Assembly (NCBI GenBank): GCA_021817245.1
Contig: JAKAVQ010000002.1
Span: 140,721 to 204,720, forward strand
DNA length: 64,000 nucleotides
Direction of reading: 5' to 3'
Origin: Thermoplasmata archaeon
Lineage (GTDB): Archaea > Thermoplasmatota > Thermoplasmata > Lutacidiplasmatales > UBA184
Part shown: in pieces, positions 9,140 through 17,392 of the stretch
Layout: every line of letters begins with the position of its first letter
How positions within the stretch are numbered: the stretch's first letter is position 1
Notes under the pieces: generated by a model
Told to the model about the DNA's origin: nothing
Database searches by the model: none
What the model saw: the letters and a program-made list of their open reading frames with translations, nothing else
Translations under genes and position numbers: made by a program

Positions 9140-10732
9140 TCAGGCTTGCGCGGAGACGAAGAGCCGTCGCAGCCAGGGGATCGGCCGACCGAGGACCCGC
9201 TCGATTCCCGAGACGAGCAGCAGGTCCCCCGGATCGGCCGCCCGGGTCCCGAGGACCGCCCCCAGGAACAAGACGGCACCCAGGAAATAGAGCGGGACGA
9301 CCGCCCAGAACGGGAGGAAGACGAGGTTCACCGCGGCGAAGATCGGGACCCCGACCGCCAGCGCGACCGCGAGCGGCCGGTAGAACGTGCTCCGCCAGAC
9401 GGTGATCGCGTGCTCGCGGTAGAGCACGATCGCCCCCGTGAGCGGGTAGGCGGCCCGCGCGACGGACCACGCGGCCGCCGCGCCCACCGCACCGTAGGTC
9501 GGGATCAGCGCGACGCTGAGGACGAGGTTGAGGGCGGCCGAGATGCCGGTCGTGATGAGCAGGGTGCGGCCCGCCCCGAGGCCGGCCATCGTGGCGTTGA
9601 CCGGTCCGACCGCGACGGACAGGAAGACTCCGACCGACAGGATGACGAGCGGCAGGCTCGCGTCGACGAACGGCCGGCCGAAGACCGCGCGGATCGACAG
9701 GGAGGGGTCGAGCGCGAAGAGGAAGAACAGCGGGAGCGTGACCGTGACGACCCACCGATTCAGCGCGACGAAGACCCGGCGGATCGTCTCGAACTGACCG
9801 TCGCGGTGGAGCCCGGCGACGACCGGGAGGAAGATGAAGGTCGTGACCCCGTTGGCGAGGAGGAAGACGCGCGCGAGGGTCATCGCCGCCGAATACAGCC
9901 CGACGGTCGCCGCCGAATAGTGGGCGGCGAGGTACAGCGTGTCGAAGTACGAGGTCACGTACGCGAGCGAGTTCACGCCCCAGAGGGAGACGGCGAGGTG
10001 CCAGAACCGGCTCCGGGGCAACCGACGGGGCCACGAGAAACCGGGGAGATGCCGGGGCAGTCGAACGATCGTGTAGAGACCGAGGGCAACGGTCGTGATC
10101 ATCCAGGAAGCCGTGTACGCCAGTACGAGGCCGTTGAATCCCGAGTTGGCGAAGAGGGAGATCAGGAGGACCCCGACGAACAGCGCCGGGTTCGCGATGA
10201 GGACGAAGACGGCGTTCGGGAGGACGTTCTGGAATCCCTGGTGGATCGAGGCGAGGACCGCGGCGACGATGTTGAACCCGACCGAGAGCGCGAGGATCTC
10301 GAAGACCGGCACGAGCCCCGGGTCGTGGAACAACGACGCGAAGAACCCCGCGTCGAAGTACATCGTGGCGCTCGTGATCGCCCCGAGCGCGACCGCGACG
10401 AGAATCGTTCCCCCGACGATCGCCGACCGCTCTTCGGGATCGGACTCGAAGGAGAGCTCGCGGGCGAGCGCCTGCTGGAACCCCAGGAGGGAGATCGTGG
10501 ACAGAAGACCCACGAGGGAGACCCCGACGTTGAACTCTCCCCAGTGCGTCTGGGTGTACGTCCGGGCGATGACGACCCGCGAGACGAACGTGAACAGGTA
10601 GAAGCTCAAGGTGCCGACGAGTCCGATCGTCGTCCCCTTCGCGATCGACTGAACGGAGCGGGCGAACGGGTCCGGGCCAGGGCTCGACGGGCCGGCTACC
10701 GATCCCCTTCGGGTCGATAGCCCACCGTCCAT
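9140..10732 (-). CDS. Wzx/MOP-superfamily lipid-linked oligosaccharide flippase
   Basis: The 530-residue integral membrane protein has about 12-14 hydrophobic segments and the typical MOP/Wzx start (KGTTIGLVGTLSFYLFTFVS, with RVVIARTY just after). Such proteins move lipid-linked sugars from the cytoplasmic to the outer face of the membrane for N-glycan, S-layer or polysaccharide assembly. Its ATG overlaps the stop of the upstream sulfatase-like gene by one base (TGATG), so the two are translationally coupled. This links the sulfatase-like enzyme and the flippase to one surface-glycan pathway. The C-terminus ends in a short cytoplasmic tail. The sugar transported cannot be inferred. Confidence 0.85.
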   Translation of the reverse strand: MDGGLSTRRGSVAGPSSPGPDPFARSVQSIAKGTTIGLVGTLSFYLFTFVSRVVIARTYTQTHWGEFNVGVSLVGLLSTISLLGFQQALARELSFESDPEERSAIVGGTILVAVALGAITSATMYFDAGFFASLFHDPGLVPVFEILALSVGFNIVAAVLASIHQGFQNVLPNAVFVLIANPALFVGVLLISLFANSGFNGLVLAYTASWMITTVALGLYTIVRLPRHLPGFSWPRRLPRSRFWHLAVSLWGVNSLAYVTSYFDTLYLAAHYSAATVGLYSAAMTLARVFLLANGVTTFIFLPVVAGLHRDGQFETIRRVFVALNRWVVTVTLPLFFLFALDPSLSIRAVFGRPFVDASLPLVILSVGVFLSVAVGPVNATMAGLGAGRTLLITTGISAALNLVLSVALIPTYGAVGAAAAWSVARAAYPLTGAIVLYREHAITVWRSTFYRPLAVALAVGVPIFAAVNLVFLPFWAVVPLYFLGAVLFLGAVLGTRAADPGDLLLVSGIERVLGRPIPWLRRLFVSAQA

Positions 10733-12135
10733 CAGTCGTACCCCCAGCTGCGCAGGCGACGGTCGACCTCGGGGTCCCGTCGGCCCTGGACGTCCGCGCT
10801 CGCCCGGGCCGCGCCGACGGCCTTCTCCGCGTACGAGAGGAGGACGTCCGGGGCCGGGGCCACGGCCCCGTCGAGGTCGAGGGGGTTACCCGAGTCGTCG
10901 AGAGAGCAGCTCCCCTGCGATCCGAAGACCCGGATCGCCCGGTGGTAGCTCGAGACCGGCGCCGAGAGCAGGAAGCCCCGCGGCGGATGGGGCGGCGGGC
11001 CTTCGTAGAATGCGGACGCGGGACCGCGCCGGTCCACGCTCCCCTCCAGGACCCGCTCGGGCGGGTCGTCGCGACCCTCCACGCCGCGCGCGACGACGAG
11101 GTCGAACAGGTGGCGGAGGTCGACCCATGCATCGTCCCGGGACGGAGCGAGCGTCGCCCGACCGCCCCGGAATTCCAGGTACGCGGCCGGGATCCGCACG
11201 AGCTCGTCGTAGAGGAAGAACGCGTGCCCGAACGCCCCGCGATGCTCTCCAAGGGCCTGACCGTGGTCGCTCGTCACCAATACGGCCGCATCGTCCAGCA
11301 CGCCCGACGCCCGGAGGGTCTCGAACAGCTGCTCGAGCGCCCCGTCCAGCCGTCGGCCGGCGTCCCGGTACGGCCGCATCATCTCGAGGCCCTCGCCCCA
11401 GTGCGCGAGCGCCTGGGTGTGCCGCGCGAGATTGACCGAGGGAAGGTACGTGAGGTCGAGCCCCGGCGGCCCGCGGCCCCGGGGCGTCGGGTAGGGCTCG
11501 TGCATCTCCATCAGGTTGACGAACAGGTGGAGGGGAGCCGTCGAAGCCCGGGACTTGAGGTGCTGGCGGACCGACCGGACGACCTGCCCGCCGGAGTAGA
11601 GCGGCCGGACGACGCGGTGGGCGGCGGTCCCGCCGAACTGGAGCGCTCGGTCGAGGAGACGGCCGGGTCCGGTCGGCGCCCGGGCGGCCATCCGGCCGAT
11701 GCGGTCGTAGAGCAACTGCTCGTAGCCGACGACCTGGATCCCCTGGAGCACGATCGTCGAGAGCCAGGTCGGGAGCCCCGGGTTGAACTTGTCGTAACCG
11801 CGGGCCGTTCCGACCTCGGGGGCGACCAGCCAGTTCGCCGAGAACGCCACGCTCTCCCCGCCTCTCCGACGCCAGAGCTCGGCCAGGAACGGGGCGCTCG
11901 GGACGTCGGCGCTCCGGGAGGCGATGTGGAAGTGCGTCTGCCAGGGGTCCGTCCCCGAGAGCAGGCTGACGTGGGACGGCGGCGTCCAGCACGAGCTTGC
12001 GATCGCGTTCGGGAACTCGACCCCTTGCGCAAAGAGCCGGCGGAGGAACGGCATCGCCGTACCGTCCTCGAGGCCCGGGAACCACCGTTCGTGCCGGAGC
12101 GTGTCGAGAACTATGACCACGAGGTTCTTCGGCAT
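10732..12135 (-). CDS. Sulfatase-like alkaline-phosphatase-superfamily enzyme A
   Basis: The 467-residue protein begins NLVVIVLDTLRHE, where the Asp is a metal ligand of the alkaline phosphatase superfamily. It has the VLVTSDHGQALGEH metal motif in the C-terminal half. At the nucleophile position it has C-W-T-P-P-S-H, so the reactive residue is predicted to be Thr, not the Cys or Ser converted to formylglycine in true sulfatases. It may therefore be a phosphodiesterase or phosphotransferase. No signal peptide is seen. The ATG at 12135 follows a GGATAACC box by about 20-25 nt. It is coupled to the downstream flippase and is paralogous to the upstream protein at 12317. Both end in R-S-W-G-Y plus an acidic residue. 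Confidence 0.78.
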   Translation of the reverse strand: MPKNLVVIVLDTLRHERWFPGLEDGTAMPFLRRLFAQGVEFPNAIASSCWTPPSHVSLLSGTDPWQTHFHIASRSADVPSAPFLAELWRRRGGESVAFSANWLVAPEVGTARGYDKFNPGLPTWLSTIVLQGIQVVGYEQLLYDRIGRMAARAPTGPGRLLDRALQFGGTAAHRVVRPLYSGGQVVRSVRQHLKSRASTAPLHLFVNLMEMHEPYPTPRGRGPPGLDLTYLPSVNLARHTQALAHWGEGLEMMRPYRDAGRRLDGALEQLFETLRASGVLDDAAVLVTSDHGQALGEHRGAFGHAFFLYDELVRIPAAYLEFRGGRATLAPSRDDAWVDLRHLFDLVVARGVEGRDDPPERVLEGSVDRRGPASAFYEGPPPHPPRGFLLSAPVSSYHRAIRVFGSQGSCSLDDSGNPLDLDGAVAPAPDVLLSYAEKAVGAARASADVQGRRDPEVDRRLRSWGYD

Positions 12136-12316
12136 TCGTTCTCGGAAGGTTATCCGGCGGCGGGGGAGGGAAGATAATCCTTGCGCATCCGAGGGGGCGC
12201 CCCCCCGAGGCTTTCGGGGGCTCCGGAGGCGACGCCGATTCTCGTCCGACCGGCCGCGGGTCGGGACCGTTCGCCGGAGGGTAAGGGCGGCTTCGCACGG
12301 GGACGCGCGGACCCCG

Positions 12317-13789
12317 TCACTCGTACCCCCAGGAGCGCATCTGGTCGTCGAGCGCGGCCTCGACGACAGGTTCCGAGCCCCGGGTCCGCTGTCGCTCCGC
12401 CTCCAGACGCTCGTACGGCCCGAAGACCTTCTCTCGGATCGCCTTCGCCTCCGGGCCGAAATGTCGGACCGGCGGCGCCCTGTCGGGGTCGGCCGGGTAG
12501 TGCCACTCGTCCACCTCGCCGGTGACGAGGTCGAGGACGAACTTCGTCTCGTCGAGGTAGGCCGCCACGAGGCGGTGGTTCCAGGCGAGGTCGAGCCGCA
12601 CGCCGCGCAGGGACCGGTTCTGGTCGGAAGCGGGTCCCCCCTCGAAATAGACGACCCCCGCCTCCCGGCTCTGCGGGACGAACGGGAACGGCGCCCGGCC
12701 TTCACGGTCGAACGGGACGCGGCCGCTCGCCGCCGCCCGGAGCCAGCCCGAGACCTCGGTCAGACTGACCCAGGAGACGACCGAGGGCGGCAGTGTCATC
12801 CCGCGGGGGGGTGCCACGACGGTCGGCACCCGCGTGATCGATTCCGTGGCCCCACAGCCGTGGTAGACGTTCCCCCCCTCGCCGAACGACTGACCGTGGT
12901 CGGAGGCGACGATCGCCAATGTCCGTTCGAGCTCTCCGACCTCTCCGAGCGCGTCCAGGATCCTCCCGACCTTGGCGTCCGCCCGGTGGATCGTCTCCCG
13001 GTACGCCCTCTCGAGCGCCGACCAGGGCATTCGCCGCTGAAGCTCGGGGATGGCGAGAAGGTAGTACCGACCCGTACGAGCGTACCAGCGCTGCCAGGAC
13101 GAGAGGCCGGGTATCCCGTCGATCTCGGGGTACGGCTCGTGGCAGTCCACGAGGTTCACGAACGCGAAGAACGGGCGACCCCGGTCGCGTGTCTCGACCC
13201 AGTGACGGAACTCCCGCGGGACGAGGTCGGTGGTCCGCTCGGCCTTGAACGCGACCTCCGAGGGAAAGTTGAGGGCGTTGACGGGGAAGACCAGCGGCGG
13301 GATCGCGCGAACCGCGTCGCGCAGCGAGGAGGAGTAGAGGATCTTGCGGCGGCCGAAGAGCCGGTGGAACGGGCTCCGGTCGTCGTTCGACGCCATGATC
13401 CGCGTCGCCTTCTGAACCTCGAACCCCTCTTCGAGCCCGTAGCCCGAAACCAAGTGGAGTTGCTCGGTGAACAGCCCCGTCGCGTAGCCTCGGCGGTTCA
13501 GCCAGGAGGCGACGGTCTCGAAGGGGGGAGGCCCTTTCACGAACGACCGGAGGCCGTGCGCACTCGGGTAGGTGCCCGTGAAGAACGACATGTGGGCGGG
13601 GATCGTCCAGTTCGCGGGAGCGATCATCCGATGGAACACGGTCGCACCGCCCGCCACCAGCCGGTCGATTACCGGGGTGTCGGCCGGCCGCGCGGCCCCG
13701 GCGGCCCGGACGCTCTCGGCACGCGCGGCGTCGATGATCACAAAGAGCAGGTTCGGGCGGCCGGCCGAGGCGGAAGAGTTCGATTCCAT
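12317..13789 (-). CDS. Sulfatase-like alkaline-phosphatase-superfamily enzyme B
   Basis: The 490-residue protein has the superfamily features: NLLFVIIDAARAES with the N-terminal metal Asp, NWTIPAHMSFFTG at the nucleophile site, and TLAIVASDHGQSFGEGGN with the C-terminal Asp-His metal ligands. As in its neighbour, the nucleophile position is Thr, so formylglycine-dependent sulfatase activity is not expected. A strong AGGAGG ribosome-binding site lies 16-22 nt before the ATG, which is unusual here because most genes look leaderless. The protein is probably cytoplasmic or faces the membrane, as no signal peptide is visible. The C-terminus MRSWGYE matches LRSWGYD of the downstream paralogue. The substrate may be a glycan or a lipid-linked phosphoryl group (inference). 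Confidence 0.78.
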   Translation of the reverse strand: MESNSSASAGRPNLLFVIIDAARAESVRAAGAARPADTPVIDRLVAGGATVFHRMIAPANWTIPAHMSFFTGTYPSAHGLRSFVKGPPPFETVASWLNRRGYATGLFTEQLHLVSGYGLEEGFEVQKATRIMASNDDRSPFHRLFGRRKILYSSSLRDAVRAIPPLVFPVNALNFPSEVAFKAERTTDLVPREFRHWVETRDRGRPFFAFVNLVDCHEPYPEIDGIPGLSSWQRWYARTGRYYLLAIPELQRRMPWSALERAYRETIHRADAKVGRILDALGEVGELERTLAIVASDHGQSFGEGGNVYHGCGATESITRVPTVVAPPRGMTLPPSVVSWVSLTEVSGWLRAAASGRVPFDREGRAPFPFVPQSREAGVVYFEGGPASDQNRSLRGVRLDLAWNHRLVAAYLDETKFVLDLVTGEVDEWHYPADPDRAPPVRHFGPEAKAIREKVFGPYERLEAERQRTRGSEPVVEAALDDQMRSWGYE

Positions 13790-14088
13790 GGGATTCCGTT
13801 GGGTCCTCCTGAAGGCCGCGGAGCCAGACTATCCCGGCCTCGCTGTCTTATGGCTTTGCCATCCTGCGCCCGGAGGGGCCGCGGTCCTTCCCGACGGGCC
13901 CGGAGCTCCACCGGGGACCGGCGACGGCCCGGGGCGGGGGTCCGGCCCGCGGGGCGGGGTCCCGCGCTCCCGGTCGTCCTTCGACGGCGAAAGGTCTAAG
14001 AGTCTCCTTCTCGGCCCTCAGAGCGGATACGCATAAATGCTCCATTGGCTCGCGCTACCTGCGGGACCCCCCGCATCAGGAAACCACC

Positions 14089-16281
14089 ATGACCTTGGAG
14101 GCTCCCCGGGAGCACGCGCGCGTTCCTTCGCCGACCGACCGCCCACGCTTGACCGCCCCGCGGACGCGCCTTCGACGGTGGACGGCGGTCGCCCTCGCGG
14201 CCTCGTTCCTCCTCTCAGCCCTCCTCGCATTCGCGATCGTACCCGCGCCATCGTCGGGTGGGTCCGCCTTTCTCGCCCCCGCCACGAGCGCCCAGTACAA
14301 CGTCACGTTCACCGAGAAGGGGCTGCCGATCGGCACCAACTGGACCGCGATCCTTGCCGGCACCCACCACCACTCGACCACCAACCAGATCTCCGTACCC
14401 CAGGGGAACGGCACTTACAACTGGTCCATCCTTGCTCTGCCGGGTTGGGCCCCGAACAACGGCTCGGGAACCCTCAAGGTCGCCGGCTTTCCTGTCTTCA
14501 TCAATGTCACCTTCCTCCGGGCCTGGAACGTCACGATCGCTGAGACCGGCCTTCCGGCCGCGACCGCCTGGACGATCCAGCTCAACGGGACCAACCGCAC
14601 CACGACGAGCGCCACGCTCGGTTACATTCTCTCGAACGGAACGTACGTGTTCAACGTCCGCACGCCGCTGGCCGGGGCGACGGGCGTCCAGTACGTGGCT
14701 GCGGTCGGGACGTACACGATCGTCGTGAAGGGAGCCTCGATCAACCGCACCGACGCGTTCACGACCCAGTTCTTCCTGACGACCGCCGCGAGCCCGACCC
14801 CCGGGGGCACCGTCACGCCGGCGAGCGCCTGGTTCGTGAACCAGACCCACGTCCTGCTCGGCGAGACGACGAACGCGGGCTACCGGTTCGTCGGCTGGAC
14901 GGGGACGGGTCCGGGCAACTATACCGGCTCGTCGGCCGCGCCCACGGTCACCATGGGCGCACCGATCTCCGAAGTGGCGGACTTCGCCCCGCTCTACAAC
15001 GTGACGTTCACCGAAAGCGGGCTCGTCACGGGCAGCTCGTGGTCGGTGACGCTCGGTGGGACGCCCCTGAGCTCGACGACCTCCACGATTGTCTTCGCCG
15101 AACCGAACGGATCCTACCCCTTCAGCGTCACCGGCCCCTCGGGGTACTTCGCCTCGCCCTCCAGCGGAACGGTCACGGTGGCGGGCGCCCCGGTTGCCCG
15201 GGCGATCGCCTGGTCGCAGTCGACGTTCGGAGTGACGTTCGTGGAGACCGGGCTGCCGGCCGGGACCTTCTGGTCGGTGACCCTCAGCGGAGCCGCGAAC
15301 TCCTCCACGACGTCGGGCGTCGGATTCCTCGAACCGAACGGCACCTACTCGTTCGTCGTGGGGTCGGTCAACGGATACTCGACCTCGACCCCCAGCGGAA
15401 CGGTGACGGTGAACGGCCACGCCCAGCAGGTCAACATCGCCTGGAGCCGGGTCATGTACACCGTGACGTTCGCCGAGAGCGGCCTCGCCGCCGGGACGTC
15501 CTGGTCCGTCACCCTGAACGGCACGACCCAAAGCGGTCCGAACTCGACGCACGTCTTCTCCCTCGGGAACGGGAAGTACACCTTCACCGTGGCTCCCCTC
15601 TCCGGCTACCTGGTCGCCCCGGCGGGCGGTTCGGTGATCGTGAACGGCACCAACCAGACCCTACCCGTTGTCTGGTCGCGGCTCTACACCCTATCGGTCG
15701 CGGAGACGGGGCTTCCGACCGGGACGAACTGGTCCGCGACGATCGCCGGCACGCTCGTGAGCGGTGACACGCCCGTGCTCTCCGTTTCCCTGCCGGACGG
15801 GAGCTACTTCGTGAACCTGACGAACTTCCCGGGCTACCGGGCGAGCGCCTACCACATCCCGGTCCAAATCGCCGGAGCGAACGTCACCGTCTCCGTCACG
15901 TGGCAGGTGACCACGTACGCGTTGACGTTCGCGGAGACGGGACTGCCGAACGGGACCGCGTGGTCGGTCACCGTGGGCGGCTCGCTCCTGTCGACGACCG
16001 GCACCACGATCGTCTTCACCGAAGCGAACGGGAGCCTCCCCTTCTCGGTCTCCGCCCCTTCAGGGTACTCCGCCTCCCCAAAGAGCGGGAATGCGACGAT
16101 CGCCGGTTCCGCGGTCACCGAGGCGATCTCCTTCGCCTCGACCGGGTCCGGATCGACGATCGCGGGCCTGCCGGCGCTCGAGTTCTACGTCCTCCTCGGC
16201 GCGATCGCGTTGGTCGTGATCGGAGCGCTGGCCGCGATCGTCGTACGCGGCCGACGCGCGAAACCGAAGCCGAAAGAGTGA
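14089..16281 (+). CDS. Large surface protein of repeated FTESGLP-type beta modules
   Basis: The 730-residue protein has an N-terminal signal/anchor (residues about 30-50, WTAVALAASFLLSALLAFAI), a long extracellular part and a C-terminal membrane segment (YVLLGAIALVVIGALAAIVV) followed by a short basic tail. The body is about eight copies of a module of roughly 80 residues. Each starts with V-T-F-x-E-x-G-L-P-x-G-T-x-W-S-V and continues to a conserved P-N-G-T/S-Y turn and a G-Y strand. One deviating 75-residue segment (TTAASPTPGGTVTPAS onward) lies between modules two and three. These modules are common in Thermoplasmata surface proteins, and no enzymatic motif is seen. Many N-x-S/T sites suggest N-glycosylation. 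A GCATAAATG box lies about 55 nt upstream, leaving a short leader. Confidence 0.8.
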   Translation: MTLEAPREHARVPSPTDRPRLTAPRTRLRRWTAVALAASFLLSALLAFAIVPAPSSGGSAFLAPATSAQYNVTFTEKGLPIGTNWTAILAGTHHHSTTNQISVPQGNGTYNWSILALPGWAPNNGSGTLKVAGFPVFINVTFLRAWNVTIAETGLPAATAWTIQLNGTNRTTTSATLGYILSNGTYVFNVRTPLAGATGVQYVAAVGTYTIVVKGASINRTDAFTTQFFLTTAASPTPGGTVTPASAWFVNQTHVLLGETTNAGYRFVGWTGTGPGNYTGSSAAPTVTMGAPISEVADFAPLYNVTFTESGLVTGSSWSVTLGGTPLSSTTSTIVFAEPNGSYPFSVTGPSGYFASPSSGTVTVAGAPVARAIAWSQSTFGVTFVETGLPAGTFWSVTLSGAANSSTTSGVGFLEPNGTYSFVVGSVNGYSTSTPSGTVTVNGHAQQVNIAWSRVMYTVTFAESGLAAGTSWSVTLNGTTQSGPNSTHVFSLGNGKYTFTVAPLSGYLVAPAGGSVIVNGTNQTLPVVWSRLYTLSVAETGLPTGTNWSATIAGTLVSGDTPVLSVSLPDGSYFVNLTNFPGYRASAYHIPVQIAGANVTVSVTWQVTTYALTFAETGLPNGTAWSVTVGGSLLSTTGTTIVFTEANGSLPFSVSAPSGYSASPKSGNATIAGSAVTEAISFASTGSGSTIAGLPALEFYVLLGAIALVVIGALAAIVVRGRRAKPKPKE
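14290..16140 (+). repeat. Tandem protein-level FTESGLP modules
   Basis: Module starts can be recognised at about 14299, 14524, 14995, 15223, 15463, 15685 and 15913, spaced mostly 222-240 nt. The amino acid motif is conserved while the DNA has diverged, so this is an old tandem duplication, not a nucleotide satellite. Confidence 0.7.
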
Positions 16282-16539
16282 TCTCGCGGTCGGCGGCCGA
16301 CCGGCCCCCTCACGATCGGGTCCGGTGCCGGCCTTAGGCCCCGGCGCGGTTCGATTCCGCCCGGACGAGCGGGAGGCACCCGCGCGGGCCCCCGGGTCGT
16401 TGGGTCGAAGGGCCCAGCGCACCCGACCCGCGGGCCCGTTTTCGTCAGCGCAGGGGCGCCGCCGCGCGCCCGGCCCGTGTCGGCCCTCGCCACAAGGCTT
16501 TTGGGCTCGTCCCGGGCTCGAACCTCCACGGAGTCTTGC

Positions 16540-17307
16540 GTGATCGCTCCCTCCACCTCCCTGCCACCGTACCGCATGTTCCTCGACTTCGACGGAACGC
16601 TCGTCGAGCCCAACGTGGCCGTCGAGCTCGTCGGGCGGTTTGCCCCGGACGGCTCGCGTGTCGCGCGCGAGGTGGACGAGGAGCTCCACCAGGGAAAGAT
16701 CACCCTCCGCGAAGCCTGGGAGCGCCAGGCCGCGCTCCTCCCGTGGTCGCAGGTCGGCGCGATGACCGACTACGTCGTTCGGGAGGTCCCGCTGCGCCTC
16801 GGGGCTCGGGAGCTGCTCGAACTCCTGCGCGACCACGCCGTGCCCGTGGTCGTGCTCTCGGGCGGGCTCGACTTCTACATCCGCGCGATCCTCGAGCGCG
16901 AGCGCCTCGACCTGAGGTTCCTGTCGGACATCGCGGTGCGCACGGGCAACGGCGGATTGCGGGTCGAGCATCCCCACGGCCATCCGGTCTGCCGCCAGTG
17001 CGGCATCTGCAAGGCCCAGGCGATCGACGGCCCTGTCCCGCCGGCCGAGCGCACGATCTTCGTGGGGGACGGGAGCACCGACCGGTTCGCGGCGGAGGTC
17101 GCCGATGTCGTTTTCGCTCGTCGCCGGCTCCTGCGCTACTGCGAGGCCCGGGGGATCCCCTGCTACCCGTTCGAGGACTTCCGGCCCGTGACCCGGCAGG
17201 TCCGGGCGTGGCTCGAACGGCGCGAGGCGCCGCCGCCCCGTCGGTCTCGAGGACTCGTCGACTCACTCTGCCCGATCTCCCGGTCGGTCTTCGCGCCCCC
17301 GGCCTGA
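16540..17307 (+). CDS. HAD-superfamily phosphatase (MtnX/phosphoserine phosphatase-like)
   Basis: This protein of about 255 residues has the HAD motif I FLDFDGTL (nucleophile first Asp), motif II VVVLSGG and motif IV FVGDGSTD. A Cys-rich insert, PVCRQCGICKAQ, resembles the C-x2-C-G-x-C-K signature of MtnX-type 2-hydroxy-3-keto-5-methylthiopentenyl-1-phosphate phosphatases, which work in methionine salvage. Related archaeal proteins act on other small phosphomonoesters, so the substrate is uncertain. The GTG at 16540 was chosen because an AGGCTTTTGG box lies about 40 nt upstream and the conserved core starts soon after. ATG at 16576 is another possibility. The C-terminal roughly 35 residues are variable and Arg-rich. 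Confidence 0.75.
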   Translation: MIAPSTSLPPYRMFLDFDGTLVEPNVAVELVGRFAPDGSRVAREVDEELHQGKITLREAWERQAALLPWSQVGAMTDYVVREVPLRLGARELLELLRDHAVPVVVLSGGLDFYIRAILERERLDLRFLSDIAVRTGNGGLRVEHPHGHPVCRQCGICKAQAIDGPVPPAERTIFVGDGSTDRFAAEVADVVFARRRLLRYCEARGIPCYPFEDFRPVTRQVRAWLERREAPPPRRSRGLVDSLCPISRSVFAPPA

Positions 17308-17392
17308 AGGGACGCCTAGGGCCCGGGACGGACCGCGCGCCCGCACGCGTCGGCACCTTTATGCGACCGCGAATGCGTATTGATGCGCACGG

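Noticed and set aside
8738-10720. Long rightward frame opposite the flippase and glycosidase genes
   Set aside because: The product is almost all Arg, Asp and Glu repeats, typical of the antisense of membrane-protein codons at high GC.
14290-16140. Regularly spaced repeats considered as a CRISPR array
   Set aside because: Spacing of about 230 nt, conservation only at the protein level and an intact reading frame show that they are protein modules. No CRISPR array was seen anywhere.
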